DNA of 64,000 nucleotides. It comes from Euglena gracilis. Lineage: Eukaryota; Euglenida; Euglenophyceae; Euglenales. Where the stretch lies: contig CP154954.1 in NCBI GenBank assembly GCA_039621445.1, positions 19,888,642 through 19,952,641 on the forward strand. The letters are read 5' to 3'. Below the pieces are notes generated by a model. It had not been told where the DNA came from, searched no databases, and was given only the letters and a program-made list of their open reading frames with translations. The translations under genes were made by a program, and so were the position numbers. Numbering within the stretch: position 1 is the first letter of the stretch; each line of letters begins with the position of its first letter. This document shows, one piece after another, positions 34,301-42,494 of this stretch.

Positions 34301-36070
34301 GTGAATAGACCCCATTGGGGGGGTACCAACAAAACGTTGCTGCCTGGCTTTCTGATTGCCATTAATTGGCGCCACCATGATGTTGAAGCCCAGTGGGGTA
34401 CGATCAACAGACAAGTCAGGTCTGGGTTTACCATTAATCTCTGAACCCATTGGGGAATGATGCTCCAGGGGGGGTTTGCATAAACTGGGGGGAGCCCCCT
34501 CAAATCTGACTTCAAGGCATCCACCAGCACAGCCCCTTGGTGGGGGTATCGACAAACAAACTTGGCGAATTTTTTGTTGCTGGGTGTGCAAAACATGTCC
34601 ACCTCTGGGGTGATGTCCTGTCTGAAAAATTTCAGAATTTGGTGAAAGATATGTAGGTTTAGGGTATAATCCCCTGGGTCCTTTTGCTCCCTGGTCAGGG
34701 AGTCTGCCAATTGCTCTTTTGTGGGAACCCAAACCACCTGCAAATTGATTTGCTTTTCTTGGCAATGATACAGCAGGGGTTTTAAAATGGAATTTAGGTG
34801 GGGCTTTTTGCCTCCCCATTTTGTTAGATAACTTACAGCCACTTGGCTGTCCACATGAAGATTTATGGTTTGTTTTGGTTTTGCCAGACTTTTTACTGTC
34901 TCCACTGCTGACATCAATTCTTTTTGGTTGATGTGAAGGATGTGCAGGTCCCTCCAAAAATCCTGCACTTTTTGGCCTGAGTTTTTGTCCAGCCCCCCCC
35001 CCACTGCCAGGTGCTGCTGTCTGAAAACAGATCCTGAGAGGCCTGGGATTGAAAGGCTCTGCCCACACCTGGCTGCAAAAACGCTTTTAACTCCACAATT
35101 TGATCTTTGACCCCCTGGGGAATGGTTAGGGTGTGGTCCCAACCCCACTTTGTGTGCAAATCCACCATTTTGCAAAGTTGATCTGTCAGAATTCTGAGAA
35201 ACGGCATGGAGACTAAATAGCTTCTGACCTGCCCCACAATAGAGCTGAGTTTTCTGCAGCTCATTTTTGTGCTGTGAGCACTTTTCCCAGCTCCTTTCTT
35301 AAGGATTTTAGTTTTTCCTGTGGGATTTCCAGCTGGCCCTTTTTCAAATTGACCCACTGGCCCAAATGTTTTATCTCCTGTGTGGGTTCCAGACAGGATT
35401 TGGGGAGGTTTAATCTGAAACCTGCCAATAAAAGGTCCTGCTTTATTTCTGCCAAATGTTGGGCTGCAGTCTTTTTGCTGGGGGCTAACAGCAAAATGTC
35501 GTCTAGGTAGATGAAAACTACCTTTCCCTCCTTTCTCCACTTCCTTTCCCAGACTCTCATGAGAGTCATAAACTTTTGTGGCAGGCTGCTGATGCCAAAA
35601 CATGCAGCTTGAAACTGCCAAGTTTCCCCCCCCCCACTTGCATGCAGACATGTTTTTCCAGGCTGCTGTGCAGTTTTAGGTGAAAATAAGCATCTTTCAG
35701 ATCTATTTTTCCACAGAACCATCCTTTTCTTAGGTATGGGAAAATGTTTCTCATGTGTTCCAGTCTGAACTTCTGGGGGGTGAAATAGTGATTTAACTGT
35801 CGACAATCTGAAATTAGTCTTTCCTTGGTCTTTTCCCCTTCTTTTTTCGAAATTATGAAGTAAGGGACAAAATGTTTTGCCTCCTCTGGGGGGATTTGCC
35901 TGGTTGCCCCTGCACATTCGTATTCTCTCAGAATTTTTTGGGCAGTCATTACTTCCTGGGGGGCTTTGAAGGGAACTTTTAAGGACATTAGAGGGGGGAG
36001 GGGAAGATCTGCCATGACCCCTTCCCTTATCAGGTTTAATACCTCTCTGCTGGCACCTGCCTTTTCCCAA
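34186..36070 (-). pseudogene. RT-RNase H of DIRS copy 4
   Basis: YLDD is intact (codons 35509-35498) with LLLAPSKK after it. RNase H keeps DSSTWQWGG, KELMSAVETVKSL and HVDSQVAVSYL. One frame shift falls in the C run at about 35628 and another near 35270. Less decayed than copies 1 to 3. Confidence 0.8.
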
Positions 36071-37104
36071 TGGGGGATACTGGCCTGCAGGGCTTTGTAA
36101 GGGGGCACCCCTGGATGTAATGTGTCTGGGGATCCACAGGCCCCATCACTGGGGTCCTTCCCCCTGGCTGCCCCATCACTGGGGTCCTCTCTGGCTGCCC
36201 CATCACTGGGGTCACCTCTGGCCCTGCCATAGGGCTGCTCAAAGACAGGCTTTCCCCCTGTTTTTGAAAGATGGGGGAAGGTCTGTTTCTGCAGTGGGGA
36301 GGTACATATATAGCTGGGGGGTGTGGGCTGATTATCTTCTGGGGGGGCCCTGGTGTAGCCAATCTTGGGCCTCCCCCCCAAGGGCTGTGGTCTTGAATGC
36401 ATTGGCCTCCCATGGCCACCTGATTTTGATTGAAACGGCCTCCATTGGCCTTGATATTTTCCCTCTGGCCTCCATTGGCCTCTTGGATATAATGGCCTCC
36501 ATTGGCTTTCCCCTGAAGGGGGGGCCGCTTGCTTGGATGGGCAGCTCCTGAGGGGTTTTTGTTTGAGGGAGCTGTGGGGTAAGTTTGACATACCTTCCCC
36601 CAGTGGGATCTTCCCAGGTTGGGATACAGGCTGCCATAGCCTTGCAACTGGGCCCACTGCCCTCTTGAATGCTGGCTGCCATAGCCTTGATTCTGGGCCC
36701 CAGGCCCTGTTAAATGATGGCTGCCATAGCCTTGAGTTTGATTTGAATCCTTTGGATTTCTGATATCCCGAGAGAGGCTGCCATAGCCTTTGCTTTTTCC
36801 CCTGGAGGGGGAGGAATTGGGAAAAAGGGGTGGAGTCTGTTGGACCTGTGATGGTAGTCCCCCTCTGTCTTCTCTTCCTGACCACTGCTGTCCATGGTCC
36901 ATGGCCATCCTTTTGAGTGGGGGATCCTGAAAACTTTGAATTGCTGGGGGGTGGGGGGGTTGCGATGGCCACGGACTGACGTGCTGCTGCCGCCTCATCA
37001 CCTTCTGCAGCTGCTGCTGTGTGTCCACCTTCCCCAGCTGTTTTCTTGGAAGTTCGTTGGAGTTCTTCTTGGCAGTCTGAATTTCTTTGCAGCTCATTCT
37101 TCAT
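36036..37104 (-). pseudogene. Gag-like region of DIRS copy 4 (GYGS repeats)
   Basis: Two overlapping open frames cover this stretch. One, of 353 codons, has repeated (Q/K)GYGS and ANGG units after a Gln-rich start (TQQQLQKVMRRQQ). The other opens at 37104, has the conserved SVAI block and runs on into the reverse transcriptase. The repeats give a low-complexity, probably nucleic-acid-binding protein. No zinc knuckle is visible. Near 36125-36240 the tandem unit DPSDGAAR repeats in the second frame. Which frame is used as Gag is not settled. Confidence 0.45.
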
Positions 37105-37461
37105 GGAAGTCCAGTGTGATGCTGTCTTCTTAATTGAAATATTTCTGGGATAATTCCAGTTGAACTCGAAGAGTTGAATTCTTCCTCCTGGCAGTCGAAG
37201 GTCAGCAAAAACTTTTGATCCACCAGTTGATAATTTGCCGGTCTTCGGTGAATGTAATGCTCCTTGTAAATATTTTCCAAGTGAACTCGTAGCAGTAAAA
37301 TTCTTTCTCCTTGAGGTCGAAGGGCAGAATTAGGAATCAGCCAACTCCGGCAACAAAAAGCAGTAAGAAGCACCCCCCGCGCACGCACAAACACACCAGA
37401 ACAGAACAGCCGGCAAGGAAAGCAGGACCTCACCATCTCGCAGTGCGGAGCCCGAATGGTC

Positions 37462-37774
37462 AAGACAGCGCCATGGTCGCCGCGTCGGAGACAATTCAGC
37501 CAACTCGGGCGAGGCGGCATTAAGTAGCGGCCCCTAACCCAACGCAGCGACGAATCGCCCAGCACCGCCAGCGAGTAAGGCATGGCCTCGCAATGTCTTT
37601 GCGCTCCGCCCTCGATGTCACTTCCCCCCTTGTCGGTTCGCCTCGTGGGAGTGCGAGGCACCGCGGGCGAAGCGCAAGCACAAAGTGAGGCTTCATTGCC
37701 CTTCTTCTTAAAACCGCGAGGACGTTCCCACTGGAGCGGCGAGCCGGCCAGCTCCGGAAAATCGCACTGCCAAA
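37462..37774 (+). repeat. orphan DIRS terminal-repeat fragment (divergent subfamily)
   Basis: Between copies 4 and 5 lies a stretch matching the right terminal repeat in + orientation, for example CTTTGCGCTCCGCCCTCGATG and CGCCTCGTGGGAGTGCGA. It is clearly more diverged than the repeats of either neighbour, and no coding region is attached. Confidence 0.6.
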
Positions 37775-40700
37775 TCGTACTCCCTCGAGGCAAGCCGACC
37801 AGGGAGGAAGGGACACCGAGGGCGAAGCACAAAGACCTTGTGAGGCCATGCCTTGCTCGCCGGCGGTGTTGTTTGGATTGTTTGGGTGCGCTGGGTTAGG
37901 AGGTCCCGCTTAGTGCCGCCTCGCCGGAGTTGGCTGACGATGCTGCTCCGACTTGGCGACGTGGCTTCTTGTCCCTGGGGGGTGTCCCCCCCTCCCCCCC
38001 CCCTGGCCCCCACTCTCTGACCGAGGGCTTTTGAACACAAATTTTCTTTTACGGGTGGGGGGTCGGGCTCACAAGGTCTTTGTGCTTCGCCCTCGGTGTC
38101 CCTTCCTCCCTGGTCGGCTTGCCTCGAGGGAGTACGAGACACCTCGGGCTCCGCACTTTGCCCTTGTGAGGCCAGATTGTGCACTGAAATTAGGGGGTCC
38201 AGGGCATTTTCCAGGGCACCTTGGGCACCAAGTCTTTGATAACGGGCTGTAAAAGCCTCCACCCCCTTCCACTGGCCAATTTCGCAAACTTCTTGGGCAG
38301 AAAGGCCCAATTTTTTGAGTAAACCAACTCCTGCTCCTCTGGTGGAGTGGGCCCCCCACACCTGGGGGGTCACCCCATGCTTGGCCAAGAAATCTTTTGT
38401 GATAGAAGCAATGGTGTCTGCACTTATGGCCCTGAAGGGGGGTTTTAATGAAATCAGAAGGGGGCCCCCAGGTCTGACGAATAAACGTGTAGAAGCCACA
38501 TAGCACATCATTAAATGAAATGGACTTATTTGGGGACATTGGGGAATGGACACCACCCGTTCCCATTTGTGAAATTTTTGTCCTTTACGCTTAATCTTGA
38601 TGTAGGGTGCCCTACCCAAAACACTGGTGGTTCGTTTGACTTGTGCCAAATCTGAGGATCGATATAAACAGAGGATGCGTGAACAAAAAATCAGTTGTGT
38701 ACGCAATGTACAAATGTCAGTGGGCATAGGCGCCTTTGCCAGCCCCAGGAGGATTGGGAGGGGATCCCAAAATGCCCCATACTTCTCCAAGTTTTGGTTC
38801 CAAAGCCTCCTGTAGGGGGTTAACAGAGTGTGGAATCTCAGCCCACCAAACCCAGGAATCAAAAGCATTGCACTATAGGCATTACGGGCTTGGGCCTTGG
38901 AAAATTGGAATAATTGAATTAAAGCGTCAGCCACCTGGTCTGTGGTGGCTTCAGGGGGGGGCACCCCCATTTGTTCCAAAATTACCCACAGAAGTGCAAA
39001 GGCACTCTGATAACGCTTTAAACTGGGGTTTCTCCCCAGGAAATCTTCAATGGTTTTAACCTGAATTTGTTTCCCTTCCAAAATTTGCCTGAGCAAATCA
39101 TGCAAAGGAGGGGCCACCTGGGGGGTGGCATTTGTTCCCCCTTGCAATTGGTGAACATGCCCTTGTAGGGGGTGATTTTCAGGCAGGGGGTCCCTGGAAC
39201 TTTCATTTTTATTAATTGGGGCCACCAGGTGGCTGAATCCCAGTAGGGGGTGACCATCAAAACTTTGGTCTGGGGAAACATTTTCAACCTGGGTAAAATT
39301 TTTTGAATTATTGACCAGGGGGGGTTTGCATAAAGATCCCCCATGCTGTCCTGTGGACATTGTAATGCATTTACTGCTGTGGCTTCCCAGTGGGGCCACC
39401 TGGCCACAAATTTGGGCAGTTTTTTGTTCCCTGGGGAGGCAAATAAATCTGTTTCCAGGTTTATGAAATCTTTGAACTGTTGTCTCAACCATTGAAAAAG
39501 TTGGGGGTCTAAAGAATAATCCCCCCTGTCCATTTCCCACCTGCTGATGGGGTCTGCTAGGCATTCCTTTGAAGGCACCCAGTTGACTTGGAGGTTTACT
39601 TGGTGCTCCATGCACCACTTGAAAAATGGTCTTAGCATTTTGTTGAAGGGGTCCTTTCTGCCCCCACCTTTTGTTAGGTAAAAATAAATTACCTGGTTGT
39701 CCACTGACAAGGAAACGGTTTCTCCAGATTTGCTCAAACTTTTCACAGTGTTTATTGCTGCACTGAGCTCCTTTACATTGATGTGCAAAATGGAGTCTTT
39801 TCTCCAAAATTCCTGCACAATTTCTCCTGTGTGGATGTCTAGCCCCCCCCAGGCATGGGTGCTGCTGTCTGAGTGCAACATTCTGGTTGCATTTTGGGGG
39901 AAGGGTCTGCCCCCCCAGGTGTCCAGCAGAATTTTTATTTCCCTTAATTGGGCTTTGATTTCCTGGGAAATGGGGTGTTTTGAGTCCCAGGGGGCTGTGG
40001 ACTTTGCCACCAGAAAATTTGCCAGGGTGTCTGTAAAAGCCCTTAGAAAGGGCAGGGCCATTAGATTGCATCTTATTTGGCCCAGAATGGCAGCCAACTG
40101 CCTTTTTGACATGTAATCTTTTTTCACGATTTTTCCCAGCTCCTTTTTTATGGTTTTGACTTTCTGGGGGGGCACCTGTAGCTTTCCTTCCTGGAAGTTT
40201 AGTTGAAAACCCAGATGGGTTACCACTTGGGTGGGCTGGAGGGTGGACTTTTTTATATTGATTTTGAACCCAGAATCCAGCAAATCTTTGACAACTCTGT
40301 CCAGGTGATTTTGCAATGTGTTTTGGGTGGGGGCCACCAGCAAAATGTCGTCCAGGTAAATATACACCTGGATGCCCCTTTTTCTCCACAGCTTTTCGAA
40401 CGTTTTCATCACCGACATGAAGATTTGGGGCATTATATTTAGCCCAAAGCAGCCTGTTTGAAATTCCCAGGTCTGCCCCCCCACCTGATGCCTTAAAAAT
40501 GGCTTTAGGCCTGGACTTACTGGAATATGAAAATAGGCATCCTTTAGGTCTATTTTGGCTGCCCAGTGGCCTTTTTCCAAAACTGGAAAAATGTGCTGGA
40601 TGTGATCCAGCCTGAAAGGTTTTACTTGAAACTGCTGATTTATTTCTCTGCAGTCGCTGATCATTCTCCACTTGGTTGTTCCCCCTTCTGGTTTTGAAAT

Positions 40701-42084
40701 TAAAAACCATGGGATCAAATGTTGGGTTTTTGAATCCCAAACCCGTTTCACTGCCCCAGTTTTTTCGTAATCCAGTAGGATTTTTTCTGCCTGGTTCAGG
40801 TCCAGATTGGCTCTGGGTTTTGGGTGGGTGGACAATTTTGGGGGATTTACCCAGGGGGGTTGAATTCCATTTTTGATCAGTTGACATGTTGCTGGGGTGG
40901 CATTTTTTGACCACCATTTTAGACTTTTCTGAAGTCTCTGGTACAGGGGGGTGTCTCCCCATTTTTCCTCCATGGAATTTATTTTCCCAATTAGATGATT
41001 TTTGGGTTGCTGGGTGGGGGGTGTTGGACATTGCACCCCTGGTGCCACTAGGGATTGAGCATTCTCTGAAGGTGGCTGGGGGGGTGTGCATGCTTTGCTC
41101 ACAGACTCTCTGATCCTCCACTTTGTCATTGGCGTTGTCGATTGACATACCATAGGGGCCCCATCTTGGGTCTCCCCCTTGTTTTGGTTTGCCCCTGCCA
41201 TGGGCATTGATAAAGAATATTGAGGGGGGGTTGCCCCCTTGTCCTCTATTGCCCCTTTGGGGGCATCCTCCTGGGGCTGCCACCGTACATTGAAACCCCC
41301 TGCTGGGGGACAGCCTTTTAGCTTCTGGGGTTTTTCCCCTTCTGATAATTGATGGCCCCAGTGGCCTTGAATTTGTTGTCGATGGTGTTGAGCCCAATAA
41401 GAATGACAATGGCCCCAGTGGCCTTGATGATAATTTTGGGCCCACTGGCCTTCTTGATGTCCCCATTGACTTCTCTTTGATCTTGGGCGCCATGCCCATT
41501 GAAAATCTTGGGGGGCCTCTGGGGGCCAATCCTTTTCCCCTGATGGGGTTTGTGATGATGAAGAAATGATTGGGGGGGTGTTGGACCTGCCCTGCCTGCC
41601 CCTGCTGGGCATTTGTTTTGTGGAATCGGCCACCCTGGCCTTGGTAATGTTGGCCACCCTGGCCTTTGTTCCATCGGCCACCATGGCCTTTGCTGTTTTG
41701 GCCGCCATGGCCCAGCTTGCTGTTTTGGCCTCCATGGCCCAGCTTGAACAAGGTATTGGTGTAACTGCGATTTGGGCCTCCATGGCCCTTGCCGTTGTGG
41801 CTTGACAGCTGCCTTGGCTTTGGTGTCCTTGGGTTTTTCTGACCACTGTCTGCCAATTTCTGTGGCTGTCCTGGGTGGGTTTTCAGAAATTTTTTCTGGT
41901 GTGGAGGGACAGCCACTGATCGCCACGGTTGCACCGCGCCGTCAGGTCGGCCAGCTGTGGCTGCAGCCAGTTCTTGGTTCAGCGACGCCTTTGTGTTGAC
42001 AATTGCATTTCTCATTGAAGTCTTGAATATGTCAACTTTGGCTTTGGCCTGGCAAGGGGGAGGTATTGGGTGGTTTTTTTCCAT
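37708..42084 (-). CDS. DIRS Gag-like / tyrosine recombinase frame (1458 codons)
   Basis: A single uninterrupted frame. Its first part is Gag-like: the conserved block AVQPWRSVAV, then Gly-His-Gly-Gly-Gln repeats (GHGGQNSKGHGGRWNKGQGG). Its last ~350 codons are a tyrosine recombinase: an N-terminal DNA-binding domain (VKTIEDFLGRNPSLKRYQSA), then the catalytic domain with Arg in LYRSSDLAQ (38661-38659), HSTR (38349-38338) and Tyr in ARYQRL (38241-38239). The enzyme would integrate a circular DNA copy. The middle is a shadow of the overlapping RT frame and may not be translated as such. The frame continues past the recombinase through the internal complementary region, so the true stop and how the parts are expressed are not known. 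Confidence 0.75.
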   Translation of the reverse strand: MEKNHPIPPPCQAKAKVDIFKTSMRNAIVNTKASLNQELAAATAGRPDGAVQPWRSVAVPPHQKKFLKTHPGQPQKLADSGQKNPRTPKPRQLSSHNGKGHGGPNRSYTNTLFKLGHGGQNSKLGHGGQNSKGHGGRWNKGQGGQHYQGQGGRFHKTNAQQGQAGQVQHPPNHFFIITNPIRGKGLAPRGPPRFSMGMAPKIKEKSMGTSRRPVGPKLSSRPLGPLSFLLGSTPSTTNSRPLGPSIIRRGKTPEAKRLSPSRGFQCTVAAPGGCPQRGNRGQGGNPPSIFFINAHGRGKPKQGGDPRWGPYGMSIDNANDKVEDQRVCEQSMHTPPATFRECSIPSGTRGAMSNTPHPATQKSSNWENKFHGGKMGRHPPVPETSEKSKMVVKKCHPSNMSTDQKWNSTPLGKSPKIVHPPKTQSQSGPEPGRKNPTGLRKNWGSETGLGFKNPTFDPMVFNFKTRRGNNQVENDQRLQRNKSAVSSKTFQAGSHPAHFSSFGKRPLGSQNRPKGCLFSYSSKSRPKAIFKASGGGADLGISNRLLWAKYNAPNLHVGDENVRKAVEKKGHPGVYLPGRHFAGGPHPKHIAKSPGQSCQRFAGFWVQNQYKKVHPPAHPSGNPSGFSTKLPGRKATGAPPESQNHKKGAGKNREKRLHVKKAVGCHSGPNKMQSNGPALSKGFYRHPGKFSGGKVHSPLGLKTPHFPGNQSPIKGNKNSAGHLGGQTLPPKCNQNVALRQQHPCLGGARHPHRRNCAGILEKRLHFAHQCKGAQCSNKHCEKFEQIWRNRFLVSGQPGNLFLPNKRWGQKGPLQQNAKTIFQVVHGAPSKPPSQLGAFKGMPSRPHQQVGNGQGGLFFRPPTFSMVETTVQRFHKPGNRFICLPREQKTAQICGQVAPLGSHSSKCITMSTGQHGGSLCKPPLVNNSKNFTQVENVSPDQSFDGHPLLGFSHLVAPINKNESSRDPLPENHPLQGHVHQLQGGTNATPQVAPPLHDLLRQILEGKQIQVKTIEDFLGRNPSLKRYQSAFALLWVILEQMGVPPPEATTDQVADALIQLFQFSKAQARNAYSAMLLIPGFGGLRFHTLLTPYRRLWNQNLEKYGAFWDPLPILLGLAKAPMPTDICTLRTQLIFCSRILCLYRSSDLAQVKRTTSVLGRAPYIKIKRKGQKFHKWERVVSIPQCPQISPFHLMMCYVASTRLFVRPGGPLLISLKPPFRAISADTIASITKDFLAKHGVTPQVWGAHSTRGAGVGLLKKLGLSAQEVCEIGQWKGVEAFTARYQRLGAQGALENALDPLISVHNLASQGQSAEPEVSRTPSRQADQGGRDTEGEAQRPCEPDPPPVKENLCSKALGQRVGARGGGGGDTPQGQEATSPSRSSIVSQLRRGGTKRDLLTQRTQTIQTTPPASKAWPHKVFVLRPRCPFLPGRLASREYDLAVRFSGAGRLAAPVGTSSRF
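38069..39140 (-). CDS. tyrosine recombinase domain of DIRS copy 5
   Basis: The most complete recombinase in the window, with the R..HxxR..Y tetrad intact. The N-terminal SAM-like domain starts near LHDLLRQILEGKQIQVK. It follows RNase H directly; no methyltransferase domain lies between, unlike the classic Dictyostelium DIRS-1 arrangement. Confidence 0.8.
39018..41846 (-). CDS. DIRS reverse transcriptase-RNase H (942 codons)
   Basis: Starting about 240 bases inside the 1458-codon frame and shifted by one base, this frame holds the replication enzymes. Blocks: KILLDYEKTGAVKRVW, LIPWFLISKPEGGTTKWRMI, AAKIDLKDAYFHIPV, YLDDILLVAP (YLDD codons 40358-40347), then RNase H with HSDSSTHAWGG, NVKELSAAI, LSVDNQV and ADPISR. 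These contain the catalytic Asp/Glu residues of both domains. The ~280-residue N-terminal part is low-complexity and may not be translated from this ATG. Translation probably needs a frame shift or internal start. Confidence 0.85.
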   Translation of the reverse strand: MVRKTQGHQSQGSCQATTARAMEAQIAVTPIPCSSWAMEAKTASWAMAAKTAKAMVADGTKARVANITKARVADSTKQMPSRGRQGRSNTPPIISSSSQTPSGEKDWPPEAPQDFQWAWRPRSKRSQWGHQEGQWAQNYHQGHWGHCHSYWAQHHRQQIQGHWGHQLSEGEKPQKLKGCPPAGGFNVRWQPQEDAPKGAIEDKGATPPQYSLSMPMAGANQNKGETQDGAPMVCQSTTPMTKWRIRESVSKACTPPQPPSENAQSLVAPGVQCPTPPTQQPKNHLIGKINSMEEKWGDTPLYQRLQKSLKWWSKNATPATCQLIKNGIQPPWVNPPKLSTHPKPRANLDLNQAEKILLDYEKTGAVKRVWDSKTQHLIPWFLISKPEGGTTKWRMISDCREINQQFQVKPFRLDHIQHIFPVLEKGHWAAKIDLKDAYFHIPVSPGLKPFLRHQVGGQTWEFQTGCFGLNIMPQIFMSVMKTFEKLWRKRGIQVYIYLDDILLVAPTQNTLQNHLDRVVKDLLDSGFKINIKKSTLQPTQVVTHLGFQLNFQEGKLQVPPQKVKTIKKELGKIVKKDYMSKRQLAAILGQIRCNLMALPFLRAFTDTLANFLVAKSTAPWDSKHPISQEIKAQLREIKILLDTWGGRPFPQNATRMLHSDSSTHAWGGLDIHTGEIVQEFWRKDSILHINVKELSAAINTVKSLSKSGETVSLSVDNQVIYFYLTKGGGRKDPFNKMLRPFFKWCMEHQVNLQVNWVPSKECLADPISRWEMDRGDYSLDPQLFQWLRQQFKDFINLETDLFASPGNKKLPKFVARWPHWEATAVNALQCPQDSMGDLYANPPWSIIQKILPRLKMFPQTKVLMVTPYWDSATWWPQLIKMKVPGTPCLKITPYKGMFTNCKGEQMPPPRWPLLCMICSGKFWKGNKFRLKPLKISWGETPV

Positions 42085-42395
42085 GCCACCTTGCCTTGTC
42101 TGCTTTTTTGCCTGTTTTTGACGTTTTTCTGTGGCTCAGGACTTTTTCTAGCCTTCGCCACGGCAACCCGTTCGCAGCTTGTGGCACCAGTTCTTGTTGT
42201 TCAGCGAGGCTCTCTTCGTGTTGACAATTGCATTTCTCATTGAAGTTTGACATGTCCATTGTCACGAGTGTCACCTTCCGGATAATTCGATTGGTTCAAT
42301 TCTTTGAAATTCAATAAGCAGCTTCTTTGAATTGAAGTTCCTTTCTTCTGGGTTGTCGCAGGGCAAATTAAGAATCAGCCAACTCCGGCGAAAAA

Positions 42396-42455
42396 AGGCA
42401 CAAGTCAAACGAACCACCAGTGTTTTGGGTAGGGCACCCTACATCAAGATCAAGG
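42396..42455 (+). repeat. inverted recombinase fragment inside the left terminal repeat of copy 5
   Basis: This stretch (starting AGGCACAAGTCAAACGAACC) is nearly identical to the recombinase coding strand of the same element at about 38590-38650, but in opposite orientation. It replaces the CGCCGGCGGTG...TTAGTGCC part of the terminal repeat kept in copies 1 and 3. Confidence 0.75.
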
Positions 42456-42494
42456 CATGGCCTCACAAGGGCAAAGTGCGGAGCCCGAGGTGTC

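Larger units (their letters stand above)
31187..37461 (-). mobile_element. DIRS-type retrotransposon copy 4 (subfamily B), split by an LTR element
   Basis: In sense orientation the left end GACCATTCGGGCTCCGC lies at 37461 and the right end CGTGGGAGTCCGA at 31187, followed by TTT. The internal complementary region sits at about 31570-31680. Without the LTR insertion (1652 bp plus 4-bp duplication) it is about 4.6 kb. Order is Gag-like, RT-RNase H, recombinase. Confidence 0.85.
37775..42494 (-). mobile_element. DIRS-type retrotransposon copy 5 (subfamily A, longest open frames)
   Basis: In sense orientation it starts with GACACCTCGGGCTCCGC at 42494 and ends with CTCGAGGGAGTACGA at 37775, followed by TTT. 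Terminal inverted repeats are about 130-190 bp. The internal complementary region (38067-38173) reads on + as right end joined to left end, with the junction GTACGA|GACACC at 38137/38138. YLDD and the recombinase R-H..R-Y residues are all present. It is probably the youngest copy. Confidence 0.9.
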
